Shown: positions 17,884 to 27,137 of the stretch, one piece after another
Layout: each line of letters starts with the position of its first letter
How positions within the stretch are numbered: the stretch's first letter is position 1
Origin: Pseudogracilibacillus sp037071985
Lineage (GTDB): Bacteria; Bacillota; Bacilli; Bacillales; Amphibacillaceae
NCBI RefSeq assembly: GCF_037071985.1
Contig: NZ_JAXHDF010000011.1
Span: 62,001-126,000, forward strand
Length of the DNA stretch: 64,000 nucleotides
Reading direction: 5' to 3'
Translations under genes and position numbers: made by a program
The notes under the pieces: generated by a model
Databases searched by the model: none
Told to the model about the DNA's origin: nothing
Seen by the model: the letters and a program-made list of their open reading frames with translations, nothing else

Positions 17884-19026
17884 TCATGCAGCTCGTCGCC
17901 GTTTTAAGACAAGCATATTCAATAGTATAAATATAATCGTAAAGCCGATTAATACTAAGAAATCATTTGCTATTTCTTGAAAACCATATCCACGGATCAT
18001 AATATTTTGTAGAGCATCTGTTGCATAAGAAAGTGGTATAACATTACTAATGACCTTAATCCAGCCAGGAGCATTCGATAAATCAAAGATACCACTGAAG
18101 AAAAATTGTGGCACCACTGCTACTGGAATGAATTGCAGCAATTGAAATTCTGTTCGAGCAAATGTAGACAGCAACAGTCCTAATGATAAAGCGACCGTTG
18201 CTACGATAATATTCATGAATAACAATAACCAGTAGTTACCGAGCCGATCTACATCTAAAATATCCACAATCATAATCTGGATAATAACGGTTTGTATAGC
18301 AACAAATAAAAAGAAACCTAAAAAATAACCAAATACAATGGAAGATCGTTTCAAAGGTGTTGCGAGAGTTCTTTCCAAAGTGCCTGATGTTCGTTCCCGA
18401 AGGAAGCTAATACCGGCAATAAGAAATACAAATAGAAAGATGAAAAAACCCATTAAGGCGGGGGCAACTTGATCGAACAAATTGGCATTCTCATCATGAT
18501 ATAAATAATTGATTTCTGGTTTTTCCATTGCCATATCTGAATGGGGAAAATCCATATCTATTAATTGACCTGTTTGATACTGGACTTTTTCCAATAAAGG
18601 TTTTAGTTCATCCTGAATGTTTTCAAGTTGTTCCTTCATTTTTTCTCCGCGTTCCTTTTGGAAAGTTTGGAGTGAGTGTTGTATAGCTTGAAGCACCAGC
18701 GATGTTTTTGTGATGTCAACACCCTCAATTTCAATATAGGGTTTGTTATCTTCCATGAAGAAATAAGCATCGATTTTCTGTGCTTTCATAGCGTTAAGAG
18801 CTTTTTCCTGCGAGTCATAGTGAATGATATTTGCTTCGTCTTCTAATGCTTTTTGTAATGAGTCATCGAGATTGATGACACCAATACTCGGTTCATCACT
18901 GGAACTGCCCATAATGAAATATAAAAGCCCGAGAACAAACACAGGGGCTAAAAGGAGAAACACAAGTGTACGTTTATCCTTGAAAATCTGCTGGATGACT
19001 CGGATGGCAACCGTTAAAATTTGCAT
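17884..19026 (-). CDS. ABC-2 type exporter permease
   Basis: Permease of 380 residues with the ABC-2 layout: one N-terminal helix, a long extracellular part (about residues 45-175) with a charged coiled stretch, and five helices from residue 180 on. It includes the conserved LRERTSGTLERTLATPLKRSSIVFGY segment in two blocks. It overlaps the ATPase gene by one base, so the two form one exporter. A divergent TetR gene with a palindrome between them suggests induction by the exported compound. Lipid, drug or bacteriocin export are all possible. Confidence 0.88.
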   Translation of the reverse strand: MQILTVAIRVIQQIFKDKRTLVFLLLAPVFVLGLLYFIMGSSSDEPSIGVINLDDSLQKALEDEANIIHYDSQEKALNAMKAQKIDAYFFMEDNKPYIEIEGVDITKTSLVLQAIQHSLQTFQKERGEKMKEQLENIQDELKPLLEKVQYQTGQLIDMDFPHSDMAMEKPEINYLYHDENANLFDQVAPALMGFFIFLFVFLIAGISFLRERTSGTLERTLATPLKRSSIVFGYFLGFFLFVAIQTVIIQIMIVDILDVDRLGNYWLLLFMNIIVATVALSLGLLLSTFARTEFQLLQFIPVAVVPQFFFSGIFDLSNAPGWIKVISNVIPLSYATDALQNIMIRGYGFQEIANDFLVLIGFTIIFILLNMLVLKRRRAA

Positions 19027-19727
19027 TATTCTTCACCAGCTTTCAAAAATGCTTCCTCAATTGACCCGTACATTTGTTTCAATTTTTCTGGTGATCCGGC
19101 ATCAATGAGTCTACCGTTGGAAACAAGTAATATCCGATCGCAATGTTCAGCCTCATCCATAATATGAGTAGAGATAAGAAAGCCCATACCTTGATTTCGC
19201 AAACGATGAAACTCATCCCAAAAAACGCGTTTTAAAGCTGGATCGATACCAACAGTCGGTTCGTCTAAAAAAATAAGTTTTGGCTGATGAATGAGACTGA
19301 TTGCCAGACTAAGTCTTCGTTTCATTCCTCCAGAATAATGTTGAACTGACTTTTTTGTTTCCTTATCAAGATCAACAAATGACAAGCATTCTTGAATTCT
19401 CTCCCTCAGTCTTTTTCCTCTGAGACCATATAGCCTTCCAAAGTAAGCCAAATTTGCTTTAGCAGTTAATTCTTGATATAGAGCATCGGCCTGAGCCATA
19501 TATCCAATATGTTTCATAGGCTTCAGAGAAGGTTGCTTTACACCGAGCACGTAGATGTCACCCTCAGTCGGCTTTAGCATTCCAATTAGCGCCTTGATCA
19601 ATGTCGTTTTTCCAGATCCACTTGGTCCAAGCAAACCGACAATTTCCCCTTTTTCGATCGAAAAGGTAACATGTTGTAAAATAGTCTTTTTACCAAACGA
19701 TTGTTTTACATTCGTGACATCTATCAT
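19026..19727 (-). CDS. ABC exporter ATP-binding protein
   Basis: ATPase of 233 residues, CcmA/DrrA type. Walker A is GPSGSGKTT near residue 34, the signature is YSGGMKRRLS, Walker B is LIFLDEPTVGIDP, and the H-loop STHIMDEAEHCD is present. GGAGGTG lies 7 bases before the ATG. It is the first gene of a two-gene exporter operon (permease follows with a one-base overlap), read away from the TetR-type regulator. Confidence 0.92.
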   Translation of the reverse strand: MIDVTNVKQSFGKKTILQHVTFSIEKGEIVGLLGPSGSGKTTLIKALIGMLKPTEGDIYVLGVKQPSLKPMKHIGYMAQADALYQELTAKANLAYFGRLYGLRGKRLRERIQECLSFVDLDKETKKSVQHYSGGMKRRLSLAISLIHQPKLIFLDEPTVGIDPALKRVFWDEFHRLRNQGMGFLISTHIMDEAEHCDRILLVSNGRLIDAGSPEKLKQMYGSIEEAFLKAGEE

Positions 19728-19756
19728 TCTGACACCTCCAAATTAATTAACAGTTG

Positions 19757-19784
19757 TTGTTTATATTACATAACGTTGTATAAT
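19757..19784 (+). promoter_or_regulatory. Putative promoter of the TetR-type gene
   Basis: TTGTTT at 19757-19762, a 16-base spacer and a perfect TATAAT at 19779-19784. It lies about 100 bases before the regulator start and 40 bases before the palindrome. Confidence 0.5.
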
Positions 19785-19824
19785 TAAAGTATTACATGTT
19801 TTATTTTGAATTCAATAATCAAAA

Positions 19825-19845
19825 TTAACGATTTGTTCGTTATTT
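19825..19845. promoter_or_regulatory. Candidate TetR operator
   Basis: TAACGA-TTTGT-TCGTTA (19826-19842) is a perfect 6-bp palindrome with a 5-base centre; partial symmetry extends two to three bases on each side. It lies in the gap between the divergent exporter operon and the TetR gene, where such regulators bind. Function is inferred. Confidence 0.5.
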
Positions 19846-19884
19846 AACAAAACAACCGAATCTGTTTAAAAAGGTGTGAAAAAA

Positions 19885-20499
19885 TTGACTAAAAAGCAAG
19901 ATCTGAGGGTACAGCGAACTAGAAAATCATTGAATCAAGCACTCCTAACCTTGATGGAAAAAAAGAAATTTTCAACGATTACCATCCAAGAACTAGCAAA
20001 TGAAGCAATGATTAATCGAGCGACTTTCTATTTACACTACTATGATAAATATGATTTGCTCGAAATATGCGTGAAGGATTATCTTGACGAGATTATGTTA
20101 AAACATGTGACGCCGGTTAGACATATTAGAGAAGGCGTCGTTTATACGGATGTTTTTTATGCAATTGTCACGGATATTTTAAAAAGCGTTGAAATTAACG
20201 AGCGCTTTTTTCAAATTATGTTTCAATCTAATTGTGATAATCTTATTAAAGATTATTTCATTGAATTAGTGCATGATAAATTCCTACCACAATTAGGAGA
20301 TATGTTTTCCGGAAGACAATTTGAAAGGCATAAGAACATTACAATTCAGCTAATAGTGTCTGCTATTATAGGAGTGATAACTTGGTGGATAACTTCCGAA
20401 GATAGAGAAGGACCTGAAGAAATTGCACAGATAGTTGTCGGTGTGATAACTAAAGGACCTGTCTATGTATTAGGATTGAAAATGAGTGAACCAAATTAG
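19885..20499 (+). CDS. TetR/AcrR family regulator
   Basis: Repressor of about 204 residues. The N-terminal helix-turn-helix is clear: RTRKSLNQALLTLMEKKKFS, then TIQELANEAMINRATFYLHY and YDKYDLLE. The C-terminal part is helical and looks like TetR_C (YhgD/DhaS type). The start is probably TTG 19885, 8 bases after AGGTG; GTG 19876 is possible but overlaps that site. It is divergent from the ABC-2 exporter, its most likely target. Confidence 0.88.
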   Translation: MTKKQDLRVQRTRKSLNQALLTLMEKKKFSTITIQELANEAMINRATFYLHYYDKYDLLEICVKDYLDEIMLKHVTPVRHIREGVVYTDVFYAIVTDILKSVEINERFFQIMFQSNCDNLIKDYFIELVHDKFLPQLGDMFSGRQFERHKNITIQLIVSAIIGVITWWITSEDREGPEEIAQIVVGVITKGPVYVLGLKMSEPN

Positions 20500-20594
20500 T
20501 TAATAGTGTGAAGGTGATTTTCATAGTTTTTATTACAGAAGATTGGTAGGAACACTATGGTAGGTTCATGTTAATTATTTTATCATTCTCTAAA

Positions 20595-20629
20595 TAAAAA
20601 AGGAGACAGCGATTCGTAGCTGTCCCCTT
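20595..20629 (-). terminator. Terminator of the mnt operon
   Basis: On the minus strand GGGGACAGC, loop TACGAATC, GCTGTCTCC and six T (arms 20619-20627 and 20602-20610). It lies about 70 bases after the mntA stop. Confidence 0.88.
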
Positions 20630-20699
20630 CAGATATTAGAAATTTTCCGGTAGATATAAGAGAGGTATGTCAAAGTCTTCCGGAAAAGACTAATCATTT

Positions 20700-21656
20700 T
20701 TACTGTCCAAGTCCGTTCGTTATCACATCGAGATTGTAATTTAAATATTTAATATACGTATCAACTTCATCCCCTGGATTACCAATTTCGTCAGAGTAAA
20801 TAGGTTTTTCATATATATCAACGCCCGATTCTTTTGATACAGTTTCCATTGGACGCTCATCTACATTTGATTCAAGAAACAGAATTGGTACATTATGTTC
20901 TTTAATAAATGAAACTAAAGATTTAATTTGCTCTGGGGAACCATTTTCTTCTGTATCCACTTTCCAAATACATGCTTCTCCCATATCATATCGGTCAAGC
21001 ATATATTGGAACGCACACTCACTTGTAACGAGCGTTTTATTTTCTTCAGGTAAATCACTAAATTGTTGAGCGTAATTTTGCTCAATTTCGTTCAAACGAT
21101 CTAAATAATCAGTTGCTCTTTCTTCGTAATAATCTTTATTATCAGGGTCCACTTCAATAAATGCATCGCGCATATCTTCTACCATATGAATCCCGACAAC
21201 AGGGTCAATAAATGAATGTGGATTTATCTCTTCTTCTTTTGTCGATTCGTCTATAAGATACATTGGCTCGATTCGCTCTGTTAAGCTAAAAACTTTAGAT
21301 TCATCTTGCCCTACGGAATCTAATAATTTAAAGAACCAACCATCTTTTCCTCCTTCAAGGTTCATACCATTATAAAAAAGAATATCTGCATCGGTAGCTT
21401 TTTTTATATCTTCTGGAAGTGGTTCATATTCATGCGGATCCGTTCCTGTAGGCACTAAGTTATGAACTTCCACTTTATCACCACCAACTTCTCGTACCAT
21501 GTCGGTAATGATGGTAAACGATGAAACGACTTGCAACTTATCTCCACTATTTTCTTCTTCATCGTTATTATTTGTTGAGGTATTATCCCCTCCACAAGCC
21601 ACAAGTATAACAAGTGCAAAACTTGCGACTAAAATTAGCTTTAATAACTTCCTCAT
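20700..21656 (-). CDS. mntA: Manganese-type ABC transporter substrate-binding lipoprotein
   Basis: Cluster A-I metal-binding protein of 318 residues. A signal peptide ends in lipobox LVAC (Cys21), followed by an acidic linker. Metal ligands can be read as His in TGTDPHEYEP, His in INPHSFIDP, Glu in TSECAFQYM and Asp in KPIYSDEIG, the His-His-Glu-Asp set of manganese binders. The His-rich loop of zinc-type ZnuA is absent. It is the last gene of mntB-mntC-mntA. Manganese is the likely ligand; iron is possible. Confidence 0.87.
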   Translation of the reverse strand: MRKLLKLILVASFALVILVACGGDNTSTNNNDEEENSGDKLQVVSSFTIITDMVREVGGDKVEVHNLVPTGTDPHEYEPLPEDIKKATDADILFYNGMNLEGGKDGWFFKLLDSVGQDESKVFSLTERIEPMYLIDESTKEEEINPHSFIDPVVGIHMVEDMRDAFIEVDPDNKDYYEERATDYLDRLNEIEQNYAQQFSDLPEENKTLVTSECAFQYMLDRYDMGEACIWKVDTEENGSPEQIKSLVSFIKEHNVPILFLESNVDERPMETVSKESGVDIYEKPIYSDEIGNPGDEVDTYIKYLNYNLDVITNGLGQ

Positions 21657-21715
21657 TGTTCCCTTACTCTCCTTTGATTAGTAATATATTTTCCAACTTT
21701 CCACGAACAAACAGA

Positions 21716-22576
21716 TTACTTTCCAATGGCGACTTTACGTTTGTTTTTTTGAAGCATACGCCAAAAAGTTCCTTGTCTCGGTGAAAAGAGAAATACAATT
21801 ATAAATATTGTAGTTGTAGCTAATACAATGATCGGTCCTGATGGTAAATTGTATAAAAAGCTAAAATAAAGACCCAGTATAGATGAAAGAGCACCAAATG
21901 ATGCAGCTAAAAAGATCATGATCGATAAACGATTTGTTAATAAATAAGCGGTTGATGCAGGGGTAATTAACATTGATACAACTAGAATGACCCCGACGGT
22001 TTGTAAAGATGCAACCGTTACTAACGTCAATAAGACCATAATTCCATAATGAATCAATCGTACTTTTAACCCATACGCTGCTGCCATTGTTTCATCAAAA
22101 CTTGATACGAGCAATTCTTTATAAAATAAGAATACTGACAGTAATACAATTGCTCCAACGATTAACGTAATTAGCATATCTGACGTGCGTACAGATAATA
22201 CGTTACCGAATAATATTTGGGTTAGGTCAGTTGCACTTTGGGCAGCGGTAATTAATACAATTCCTAGAGCGAACATTGCCGAGAAGACTAGACCAATCGA
22301 AGAATCGTTTTTTATCCGGCTGTTTTGGCTGATTACTCCAATTCCTAAAGCAGTCAATACACCTGTAATAGCTGCACCATAAAAATAATTGATACCTAGC
22401 ATATATGAAATGGCAACGCCAGGTAAGACTGCATGAGAGATTGCGTCTCCCATTAGTGCCATTCCACGAAGTACAATAAAACTTCCGATCACTCCGCAAA
22501 TAATTCCTACCATTATGGAAGTAATAAATGCTTTTTGTAAAAATTCATATGTCATTAAATCGTGAATAAATTCCAT
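21716..22576 (-). CDS. mntC: Metal ABC transporter permease
   Basis: Permease of 286 residues of the ZnuB/MntC (ABC-3) family with about eight hydrophobic helices and the conserved GMALMGDAISHAVLPGVAI block in the first third. The start ATG overlaps the ATPase stop as TAATG, so translation is coupled; a longer reading would run 51 bases into mntB. Its neighbours are the ATPase upstream and the binding protein downstream. Only one permease gene is present, whereas Bacillus subtilis has mntC and mntD. Confidence 0.88.
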   Translation of the reverse strand: MEFIHDLMTYEFLQKAFITSIMVGIICGVIGSFIVLRGMALMGDAISHAVLPGVAISYMLGINYFYGAAITGVLTALGIGVISQNSRIKNDSSIGLVFSAMFALGIVLITAAQSATDLTQILFGNVLSVRTSDMLITLIVGAIVLLSVFLFYKELLVSSFDETMAAAYGLKVRLIHYGIMVLLTLVTVASLQTVGVILVVSMLITPASTAYLLTNRLSIMIFLAASFGALSSILGLYFSFLYNLPSGPIIVLATTTIFIIVFLFSPRQGTFWRMLQKNKRKVAIGK

Positions 22577-23319
22577 TACACACCTACCCCCAATCCTTGA
22601 GGGAAAGAAAGATTCATATTGTAGCAACGTTTCATATTTTCTGTTCGGAATACTTTTTTTACTGGTCCTGCTCCAAATAATTCCTTGTTAATTAGGATGA
22701 GATCATCAAAATAATGCTCCACCTTCGACAAGTCATGATGGACGACGAAAATTGTTTTGCCCGCATCACGTAAACTTTTAAGAATATTAATAATCACTTC
22801 TTCACTGGCGACATCAATTCCAACAAAGGGTTCATCTAAAAAAAAGAAGTCCGCTTTTTGTGCCAATGCACGGGCAAGGAAGACACGTTGTTGTTGTCCA
22901 CCGGAAAGTTCAGCGATTTGCCTATTGCTAAAATCTTTCATCCCAACTTCTTCTAAACATTGAGCCGCTAATTCCTTATCCTTTTTACTTGGACGTCTAA
23001 ACAAGCCAAGATTAGGAAATGTACCGAGCAGTACTGTATCTTTTACAATGATTGGAAAATCCCAATCAATATTGCTCCGTTGTGGTACATAAGCTATTTT
23101 TTTTCGTACATTGTCAATAGGCTTACCACATATTTCTACTTTTCCACTGTCTTTTGATATGAGGCCGAGCGCTGCTTTCATCAGCGTTGATTTTCCTGCT
23201 CCGTTTGGACCGATAATTCCAATTAAATTCCCAGTCTTAAACGAAAATGAAATATCTTTTAAAACTTCATTACCGTAATAAGATACGCTTAAGTTTTCAA
23301 CATTTATTGTATCTTGCAT
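22576..23319 (-). CDS. mntB: Metal ABC transporter ATP-binding protein
   Basis: ATPase of 247 residues. Walker A is GPNGAGKSTLMK near residue 37, the signature ELSGGQQQRVFLARAL, Walker B FFLDEPFVGIDV, and the H-loop VVHHDLSKV. The RSNIDWDFPI segment is typical of metal importers of the Mnt/Znu type. GAGAAGGTGAAATA precedes the ATG. It is the first gene of the operon and lies behind a large inverted repeat at 23391-23431. Confidence 0.92.
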   Translation of the reverse strand: MQDTINVENLSVSYYGNEVLKDISFSFKTGNLIGIIGPNGAGKSTLMKAALGLISKDSGKVEICGKPIDNVRKKIAYVPQRSNIDWDFPIIVKDTVLLGTFPNLGLFRRPSKKDKELAAQCLEEVGMKDFSNRQIAELSGGQQQRVFLARALAQKADFFFLDEPFVGIDVASEEVIINILKSLRDAGKTIFVVHHDLSKVEHYFDDLILINKELFGAGPVKKVFRTENMKRCYNMNLSFPQGLGVGV

Positions 23320-23390
23320 TATTTCACCTTCTCACAAATGTTTATATTTATATATATATTCACCTTACACTAAAGTTTTTACCATGTGCA

Positions 23391-23431
23391 ACTTTTACTA
23401 AATACATAGTAATATATTTTTTAGTAAAAGT
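23391..23431. promoter_or_regulatory. 12-bp perfect inverted repeat upstream of mntB
   Basis: ACTTTTACTAAA (23391-23402) and TTTAGTAAAAGT (23420-23431) are exact reverse complements separated by 17 bases, 72 bases before the mntB start. There is no T-run, so it is not a terminator. Its place suggests an operator for a metal regulator such as MntR, but it does not look like the known Bacillus MntR or Zur consensus. Confidence 0.5.
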
Positions 23432-23535
23432 AAATCCTTATATGTAAATTTTTAAAAAAATTTTTGGATCATAGTTTATGTGAAGGTTTTTCAGCGGGAC
23501 TATTTATCTCTCATTAATAATCATTTTCAATACGC

Positions 23536-23565
23536 AAAAAAACCCTGCAAACGATAGATGCAGGG
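23536..23565 (-). terminator. Terminator after the cation efflux gene
   Basis: Minus strand: CCCTGCA, loop TCTATCGTT, TGCAGGG and seven T, 17 bases after the stop of the cation efflux gene. The flanking A-run makes it potentially bidirectional. Confidence 0.9.
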
Positions 23566-23581
23566 TAAAAAATATGTTACG

Positions 23582-24472
23582 TTACGGCTGGTATGGATTT
23601 ATATGCACTAACACATCTTCTACTTCTTTATGTGTATCAAGTAGGGCTTGTTTTGCATTTGCTGCAATGGTATGGCCTTCCTCAACTGTTATGTTTGGAT
23701 CTACACTCAATTTAATGTCGATGATCACATAACTCCCATGGGTCCGCGCCAATAATTGATCAATGCGTAAAACACCGTCAATTGCGAGTACAGTTTTTTT
23801 ATAGATTTCAATTTCATCTTCTTCCAAAACCTTTTCTAAAATAACAGTAGCAGAACCCTTAATTAATTGATACCCGACTTTGATAACAATGACTGAAACG
23901 ATAATTCCAGCAACAGCATCTCCGTATACAAGGAAAGGTAAATTAAACTTCTCACCAAGTAATGCTAGTCCAACCCCAGCTAAAGCGGCTAATGAAGATA
24001 ATGAGTCGGAACGATGATGCCATGCTTCACTTATTAATGCAGTACTTTGATATTTTTTTCCGAGGTAAAATTTATAATAAAATAGGATTTCTTTAATGAC
24101 AATGGAAATAAGTAAGATGATCAATGCAAGTGTTCCAGGTGCTTTCGGAAGCTCTCCGAAAAATACTTTTAGAGAAGATACACTTATCTCAATTCCTACA
24201 ACAATGAGTAGTAGGGCAACGATAATCGAGGCAATATTTTCCGCTTTGCCATGCCCATAGGGATGCTCCTCATCTGGTGGCTTATTTGAAATCCTTACAG
24301 CAAATAGTATGACTGCAGAGCCGACTATGTCTGATGCCGAATGGAGTGCATCTGCAAGTAACGCTCGGCTGCCGGATAATATACCGCCAATGACCTTTAT
24401 GATTGTTAAAAAAATGTTTACGATAATGCCAACCCAAGTAGCTATAATAATTGCTCGAGAATTTTCGCGCAT
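23582..24472 (-). CDS. Cation diffusion facilitator transporter
   Basis: Metal/proton antiporter of 296 residues with six hydrophobic helices and a C-terminal cytoplasmic domain (about 210-296). The metal site reads HxxxD in helix 2 (ALHSASD) and HxxxD in helix 5 (EAWHHRSDS). Manganese exporters of this family usually have an Asn or Asp in place of one His, so zinc or iron seems more likely, in line with FieF-type proteins. It lies next to the Mn-type importer on the same strand but has its own terminator. The substrate is inferred. Confidence 0.88.
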   Translation of the reverse strand: MRENSRAIIIATWVGIIVNIFLTIIKVIGGILSGSRALLADALHSASDIVGSAVILFAVRISNKPPDEEHPYGHGKAENIASIIVALLLIVVGIEISVSSLKVFFGELPKAPGTLALIILLISIVIKEILFYYKFYLGKKYQSTALISEAWHHRSDSLSSLAALAGVGLALLGEKFNLPFLVYGDAVAGIIVSVIVIKVGYQLIKGSATVILEKVLEEDEIEIYKKTVLAIDGVLRIDQLLARTHGSYVIIDIKLSVDPNITVEEGHTIAANAKQALLDTHKEVEDVLVHINPYQP

Positions 24473-24722
24473 GATGTCATCCCTTTCTATTTACTCCTTC
24501 TTATCGTAACAGGTAAAAGTAGTGTGGGTCTATAGCAATGATGTTTAAAATAGAAACATCGAAAGGGGAAGTCAATTATGTTTACTGAAGTGAAAAAATC
24601 TAGTTGTAATCAATGATTAGTTTGGTCAAAACCTAATCGGTTCATGCAAGAATCGGAACGTGTAAAATTCAGTTAATCCTGTTAGACTAAAGGTAGACAT
24701 ACATAAGCAAGGAGGAAAAAAC

Positions 24723-25619
24723 GTGAAGTTACTAACATTTTATAAAAAAGGAGTACCAGCATTAGGAGTAAAAACAAAAGCAGGTATTATTGATGTTGCA
24801 GCTGCTTTAGAAGTTTTTCCCGAAAATGGAGTTTTCACCGACATAATGGAATTGATAAACGGCGGGGAAGAAGCGGTAAGAAGATTGCAGCAATTTATTA
24901 ATTCATTGGATGATAAAGGAGCAGGATTTGTCAAAAAAGAAGCAGAGATCGAGTGGGGACCGGCCATAACAAAACCAAGTAAAATTCTCTGTGTTGGATT
25001 AAATTATCGGAAGCACGCAGATGAAACTAAGTTACCGTATCCGAAAGTGCCGATCTTATTTAATAAATTTGATAACGCTTTAACAGGCCACCAAAGTGAA
25101 ATAGAAGTCCCTCGTACAACAGAACGCCTTGATCATGAAGTTGAATTAGGTATTGTCATTGGTAAGACAGGAAAGCATATTGATGAAAAAGATGCACTTG
25201 ATTATGTGTTTGGATATTGCACAACAAATGATCTATCAGCCCGTGATATTCAAAAAAGTACATCTCAATGGATGGTAGGAAAAACAAATGATGGTTTTGC
25301 GCCAGTTGGCCCATATTTAGTTACGAAGGATGAGATAGATAATCCGAATGATTTAAAACTGACAACAACGGTAAACGGGGAAGTAAGACAAAACTCTACG
25401 ACTGCCGATATGATTTTTAGTTGTGAACATATAATCAGTCACATATCGAAATTTATGACGTTAAAACCTGGTGATTTAATTATGACTGGAACTCCAGAAG
25501 GCGTTATTATTGGAAGACCGATGAAAGAGCGGGTCTATTTGCAGCCGGGAGATAAGGTTACTGTAGAGGTGGAAAAATTAGGAGCTTTGACAAATACCTT
25601 TATTGAAGATAATGAATAA
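24723..25619 (+). CDS. Fumarylacetoacetate hydrolase family protein
   Basis: Enzyme of 298 residues with the FAH fold in its last two thirds. Visible pieces are KILCVGLNYRKHADE near residue 90, the metal ligands in RLDHEVELGIVIG (two Glu-type positions), YCTTNDLSARDIQ, and the closing LKPGDLIMTGTPEGV. The start is GTG with AAGGAGG 8 bases before. Members split or decarboxylate keto acids such as acylpyruvates or oxaloacetate; the substrate cannot be told. Single gene with its own terminator. Confidence 0.9.
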   Translation: MKLLTFYKKGVPALGVKTKAGIIDVAAALEVFPENGVFTDIMELINGGEEAVRRLQQFINSLDDKGAGFVKKEAEIEWGPAITKPSKILCVGLNYRKHADETKLPYPKVPILFNKFDNALTGHQSEIEVPRTTERLDHEVELGIVIGKTGKHIDEKDALDYVFGYCTTNDLSARDIQKSTSQWMVGKTNDGFAPVGPYLVTKDEIDNPNDLKLTTTVNGEVRQNSTTADMIFSCEHIISHISKFMTLKPGDLIMTGTPEGVIIGRPMKERVYLQPGDKVTVEVEKLGALTNTFIEDNE

Positions 25620-25624
25620 AATGA

Positions 25625-25659
25625 AAAAAAGAATCTGCATTAAGAGCAGATTCTTTTTT
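25625..25659. terminator. Bidirectional terminator
   Basis: AAAAAAGAATCTGC, loop ATTAAGA, GCAGATTCTTTTTT, between two converging genes; it can serve both. Confidence 0.92.
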
Positions 25660-25664
25660 AGTAA

Positions 25665-25940
25665 TTAATACCCTGCTGCAGCTAAGAAAATGAAAAAAAT
25701 AAAAGATAGAATTATTAAGATTTGTGCTAGAATACCGATAATTCCACAAATTAAGCCTGCAAGTGCCATTCCGTTCCCTTTTTCATTCGTTACTTTAATT
25801 GCTTTTTTAGCTTTTACATAGTAGACGATAGCAATAATACCTAAAATGAATCCAACCCATGGGATAACAAGAGATAATATTCCAAGAACTAAAGCAATAA
25901 TTGCGTTGGTATTCGTTGTTTGTGTCTGAACGTCAGTCAT
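25665..25940 (-). CDS. DUF4190-type small membrane protein
   Basis: Small protein of 91 residues with two hydrophobic blocks: residues 12-40 (a glycine-rich ALVLGILSLVIPWVGFILG) and 60-90. The pattern of an N-terminal polar tail, a G-x-L-S-L helix and a G-x-x-x-G-x-I-G-I helix fits DUF4190. AAAGGAGAGG lies 6 bases before ATG. Function unknown. Confidence 0.78.
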   Translation of the reverse strand: MTDVQTQTTNTNAIIALVLGILSLVIPWVGFILGIIAIVYYVKAKKAIKVTNEKGNGMALAGLICGIIGILAQILIILSFIFFIFLAAAGY

Positions 25941-26116
25941 ATGTACCTCTCCTTTCTGTATAAATTTCTATTTAACTTTACCATAATAACATATAAATCT
26001 CTGATATTTTTTTAAAAAATATAAATATGTATAAAGTCACAGTCATTAGGTCTGATGTATAAGCAAATCCCCTATGCTATAATATGACAATCATTGCAAG
26101 TAAATGGGGGAAAATG

Positions 26117-27034
26117 GTGAAAAGACTTATTCTGTTGATTAGCGGTTTTGTTTTTCTAACTGGTTGTTCATCGATGTTAGATAATATACTTAGTGAAACT
26201 TTGGAGAAAGAAGAATCTACAGAAGTCGTTGCCGAAGAGCCACAAGATAATGAAGAAGAAGGTATATCAGAGGAAGGGTTTTGGACGAATTACGGGGTAG
26301 ATACGATCGAAGAATTTTACGAATTACCGGAAATTGTTGAAACATTGACCATTCCGACGATCGATATAGATTCTCTATTTGGAGAGGATGGGAATTATAA
26401 GTATGAACATACCGAACGTGAAGTAGTGGAGAAGTTCATGGACGAGGAAGGAAGAATTTATTTTGATTTTGATGAACATCCAATCCGCAGTGTAAAAGAA
26501 ATGGATAACAATATTTCTCATATAATGAATTATAGCGATGCTTATATTGATACAATTGAGGCAAAGGCTTACGTTTTACCAGATGATATGATTGATGGAG
26601 CATATACTCTATTTATTTCGAATCCTCCATCCGAAGTAAACCAAACAGATACATCAGCGTACCGTTCATGGGAAGAAGCGACCAACTTAGAACGAGCTAT
26701 TATTCAAATTGTCAATCTGACTGGACCTCTTATCAATGATTTAGGAGTAATGATTGAGAACGATTTATATGAAAGTTCAAGTTTTGATTATATATTAAAT
26801 GAGTTCTACCAATTAGGGAGTCCTACAGTTATAATTCCCGCTCCTCAAACGTTTTATGATACGCAATTATATGAGAATATGCAGATGATGCATGCTCTTT
26901 GGGGTGAAGTTGGTAAATTTGAGTATTCCGAAGATCGTAAGGAAGAATTTGACGAATTGTATACTAAATTGAGGCAAGAAACGAATAATTTAATTGTTCG
27001 AGTCAATCGCACATTAAGTGAAGATTTAGATTAG
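26117..27034 (+). CDS. Hypothetical acidic lipoprotein
   Basis: Secreted lipoprotein of about 305 residues: a short signal VKRLILLISGFVFLTGC with the lipobox Cys near residue 17, an acidic linker rich in Glu, then a long, tryptophan-poor acidic domain. I do not recognise the family. GTG 26117 lies 6 bases after GGGGG; ATG 26114 is 3 bases closer. A TATAAT at 26078-26083 is a plausible -10. It stands alone between two small membrane-protein genes. Confidence 0.7.
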   Translation: MKRLILLISGFVFLTGCSSMLDNILSETLEKEESTEVVAEEPQDNEEEGISEEGFWTNYGVDTIEEFYELPEIVETLTIPTIDIDSLFGEDGNYKYEHTEREVVEKFMDEEGRIYFDFDEHPIRSVKEMDNNISHIMNYSDAYIDTIEAKAYVLPDDMIDGAYTLFISNPPSEVNQTDTSAYRSWEEATNLERAIIQIVNLTGPLINDLGVMIENDLYESSSFDYILNEFYQLGSPTVIIPAPQTFYDTQLYENMQMMHALWGEVGKFEYSEDRKEEFDELYTKLRQETNNLIVRVNRTLSEDLD

Positions 27035-27137
27035 TAATTGGTTTTGAAGCATTAATTATTCGTTAGCACTTGTTTAATTGACTTTCGTTATATTCAATTG
27101 TAAACTATATGGTGAGAAAAATTATTGAGGTGACGAG

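Noticed and set aside
20700..23319. Zinc importer znuABC
   Set aside because: The binding protein lacks the His-rich loop and shows the His-His-Glu-Asp ligand set; manganese is more likely, though zinc is not fully excluded.
23391..23431. Terminator
   Set aside because: No T-run follows either arm and it lies upstream of the operon, not after a gene.
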